Source: an uncultured Bacteroidales bacterium
GTDB lineage: Bacteria > Bacteroidota > Bacteroidia > Bacteroidales > Bacteroidaceae
DNA length: 51,263 bases
Direction of reading: 5' to 3'
NCBI GenBank assembly: GCA_937901185.1
Contig: CALCHR010000130.1
Span: forward strand, 1 to 51,263
Positions 49,679-51,263 of this stretch are shown here, piece by piece. Position numbers and translations under genes: made by a program. Position 1 is the stretch's first letter. The number at the start of each line of letters is the position of its first letter. The notes beneath the pieces were generated by a model, which was not told the DNA's origin, ran no database searches, and saw only the letters and a list, made by a program, of their open reading frames with translations.

Positions 49679-51263
49679 CTAGAAAAATCGCTCTATGATT
49701 TCAGCCATAAGGCGGAGGTCTTCTTCGGTCTTTCCTTTTTTCCGCAGCAGAGGCGCGTCGGCTTCGAAGGGAGTGGCGTCAGCCTTTTCGCTACACGCTT
49801 GGCGGTAGAGCGCGGCGGCCTCTGCGGGCTGTTGGCTGAGCCAGGCTGCGTGGCCGGCGTTGAGCAGGTCGGCAGGCGTGGCATGGGGTAGTTCAAGCAA
49901 GACTGCGTATTGCTGACGGGCTACGTCGAGGCGGTCGGCCATCATAGCACTCCAAGCAAGGGCGCGCAGAATAACATGGCTATCAGGACAGAGGTAGTGG
50001 GCCTCAAAAAGAAGGCTTAGCGCTTCGGCTGGAGCATTGCTCTGTAACAGGCATTCGGCTGCGCCATGGAGCAAGCGGGCACGGTTTTGCTGAGAAAGGT
50101 GCTCATCAAGCAGGGCATGGCGATAGTTGGTGAGGGCTTCTTCGTGGCGCCCCGCTGCACGTAAACAAGCAGCCAGGGCTTGCTCGGCTTCGCCTAAATG
50201 GCTCTCTTCGCTGTGGAGCAAAGCGCGGCGATAGGCTTCGGCGGCATCATCGTAGTGGCCTAAAGCGCGGTGGCAGTGGCCAATGGAGAGGTATATCTGC
50301 TCGTCTAATTGGTGGGCGGGCAGGTGGAGCAAAGCGGATAGTGCGGTTTCTGGCAGATGGCGACGAAGGGCCGCGTGAGCCGATTGCAACAACGATTCGG
50401 GCGATAGCAGGGGGGAGAATAGAGGGCATTGTTCTACAATGAGCTGTTCGGAGTCGAACGGAGAGGGCTTGGGAGCTGCGCCGTGGAGTAGAAAGAAACG
50501 GTGTGTCTGCATCACGTAAGCGTTGAGGCCGGAAAGCCCTGTGTTGTATTCGTCGGGCATGGCAGCACGCAGCGCGTCATCGTCGAGAGAGGCAAAGGCT
50601 TCGGCTGGCATTTGCGACAACATAAGACAGAATACATATTTGTCGGCGTCGCAAAGGGCACTATTTTCCAAAAGGGGGTGCAGGCGTGCGGCTGTTTCTC
50701 TGGAGGAAGCGGGAATAGCAGAATGGTGAGCCGTGAACGGAGCAAACCAGTGGGCCACGGTGCGGAAAAAAGGAAGATGACTATGGGTGGCAGCAAACGT
50801 GGGAAGCAGAATGTCGGCTCCTTTACGGGCGGCGTCGACGGTAGCGTGGATTTGTTCTTCGATTTCGTCGATGTCTTTTCCTGCAGCACGTGCAGCATCG
50901 CTGAGTGCCTCGTGGATGGCTTCTTGGGTGTCGCCGGGGCGCAGATTAGGTCTGTTCTTTAGTAATTTTTGGAGCATTTCCATGGTCTGCATTTCCGGTT
51001 GCGGCGTTTCGCTTTCGACGTGGAGCAGCATGCTTTCTTGCAGGGTTTGCAGCTCGGCGGCGTAACGCTCGTTGGTGGCCATCAGCGCCAGACGGGCCTC
51101 GAGGGCGGGGTAGAGCGATAGCTGTTTGCTATAGCGCAAGCAGATCCATACGCTTCCGGCTAGGGCACGATGGCGCAGCTGGGGACGATGGCAGGCGGAA
51201 CGGCGGCAGGCACCGTGAGCGCGACCATACCGCAGGTGACCATCAGCGGCGACGTGTTCGCCT
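49679..51263 (-). CDS. TPR-repeat protein, N-terminus outside the window
   Basis: At least 528 residues; the leftward frame has no stop up to base 51263, so the start is beyond the window and the TTG at 51139 is not a real start. The visible N-terminal part is Arg/Ala-rich and helical. Tetratricopeptide-like pairs appear in the C-terminal ~250 residues (YLSIGHCHRALGHYDDAAEAYRRAL, EQALAACLRAAGRHEEALTNYRHAL, LLNAGHAAWLSQQPAEAAALYRQA). There is no recognised enzyme motif; it is likely a scaffold or partner-binding protein. GC content is clearly higher than in BspA 2. Confidence 0.82.
   Translation of the reverse strand, partial: GEHVAADGHLRYGRAHGACRRSACHRPQLRHRALAGSVWICLRYSKQLSLYPALEARLALMATNERYAAELQTLQESMLLHVESETPQPEMQTMEMLQKLLKNRPNLRPGDTQEAIHEALSDAARAAGKDIDEIEEQIHATVDAARKGADILLPTFAATHSHLPFFRTVAHWFAPFTAHHSAIPASSRETAARLHPLLENSALCDADKYVFCLMLSQMPAEAFASLDDDALRAAMPDEYNTGLSGLNAYVMQTHRFFLLHGAAPKPSPFDSEQLIVEQCPLFSPLLSPESLLQSAHAALRRHLPETALSALLHLPAHQLDEQIYLSIGHCHRALGHYDDAAEAYRRALLHSEESHLGEAEQALAACLRAAGRHEEALTNYRHALLDEHLSQQNRARLLHGAAECLLQSNAPAEALSLLFEAHYLCPDSHVILRALAWSAMMADRLDVARQQYAVLLELPHATPADLLNAGHAAWLSQQPAEAAALYRQACSEKADATPFEADAPLLRKKGKTEEDLRLMAEIIERFF

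Overview
The window looks like chromosome from a member of the Bacteroidales. The support is a clade-typical gene set: BspA-like leucine-rich-repeat surface proteins (one with a type IX secretion sorting domain), bifunctional Fkp, a Bacteroidetes-type omega subunit, DUF4293 and DUF4494 proteins, and split GcvPA/GcvPB. Many genes are preceded by the Bacteroidetes promoter pattern TTG-N19/20-TAnnTTTG. Genus is not settled; the oral/gut Prevotellaceae-Porphyromonadaceae range is plausible. No phage, IS element, plasmid gene or CRISPR array was seen.

Layout. 1-2.2 kb: BspA-like protein 1. 2.2-2.7 kb: an unlisted 42-codon ORF and tRNA-Asp. 2.8-5.6 kb: leftward unit recR - membrane protein - glycosyltransferase - GNAT. 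5.7-7.5 kb: rightward engB - histidine kinase. 8-8.9 kb: GH25 lysozyme. 8.9-11.7 kb: leftward bamD - rpoZ - DUF4293 - ssb - phosphopantetheinyl transferase. 11.7-16.8 kb: leftward yggS/DUF4494 and aspS/htpG. 17.3-24.3 kb: leftward gtrA - fkp - 5'-nucleotidase - aguA - aguB (fucose activation, nucleotide salvage, agmatine to putrescine); the aguAB part is GC-rich. 24.66-24.91 kb: a candidate stand-alone non-coding RNA. 25.1-26.8 kb: Nif3-like protein and zinc-ribbon coiled-coil protein. 26.9-29.2 kb: HsdR_N protein divergent from AMP nucleosidase - holA. 29.3-30.2 kb: very AT-rich gene-free DNA. 30.3-38.0 kb: HTH regulator, then polyprenol-phosphate sugar transferase - pyrC - stand-alone MetH reactivation domain - metallophosphoesterase - plsC - comEC. 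38.2 kb: cytidine deaminase. 39.1-46.0 kb: a complete leftward glycine-cleavage operon lplA - gcvT - gcvH - gcvPA - gcvPB - lpdA. 46.6-49.5 kb: a long structured leader RNA and BspA-like protein 2. 49.7 kb to the end: TPR protein running off the window.

The most unusual content is non-coding. (1) A modular intergenic repeat family occurs at seven places. It has a head containing TGA(AAA/TTT)TCA and CATTTTCGG..TTTCTT, followed by 21-bp tandem units starting GGTAACTACTA. Most copies lie between transcription units rather than inside them. (2) Four exactly 22-bp-phased palindromes (GGTTAC-N7-GTAACC) sit between comEC and cdd. (3) A roughly 385-nt structured leader precedes BspA 2. (4) A roughly 257-nt RNA gene at 24.7-24.9 kb has a good promoter and a strong terminator. 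None of these could be matched to a known family from sequence alone.
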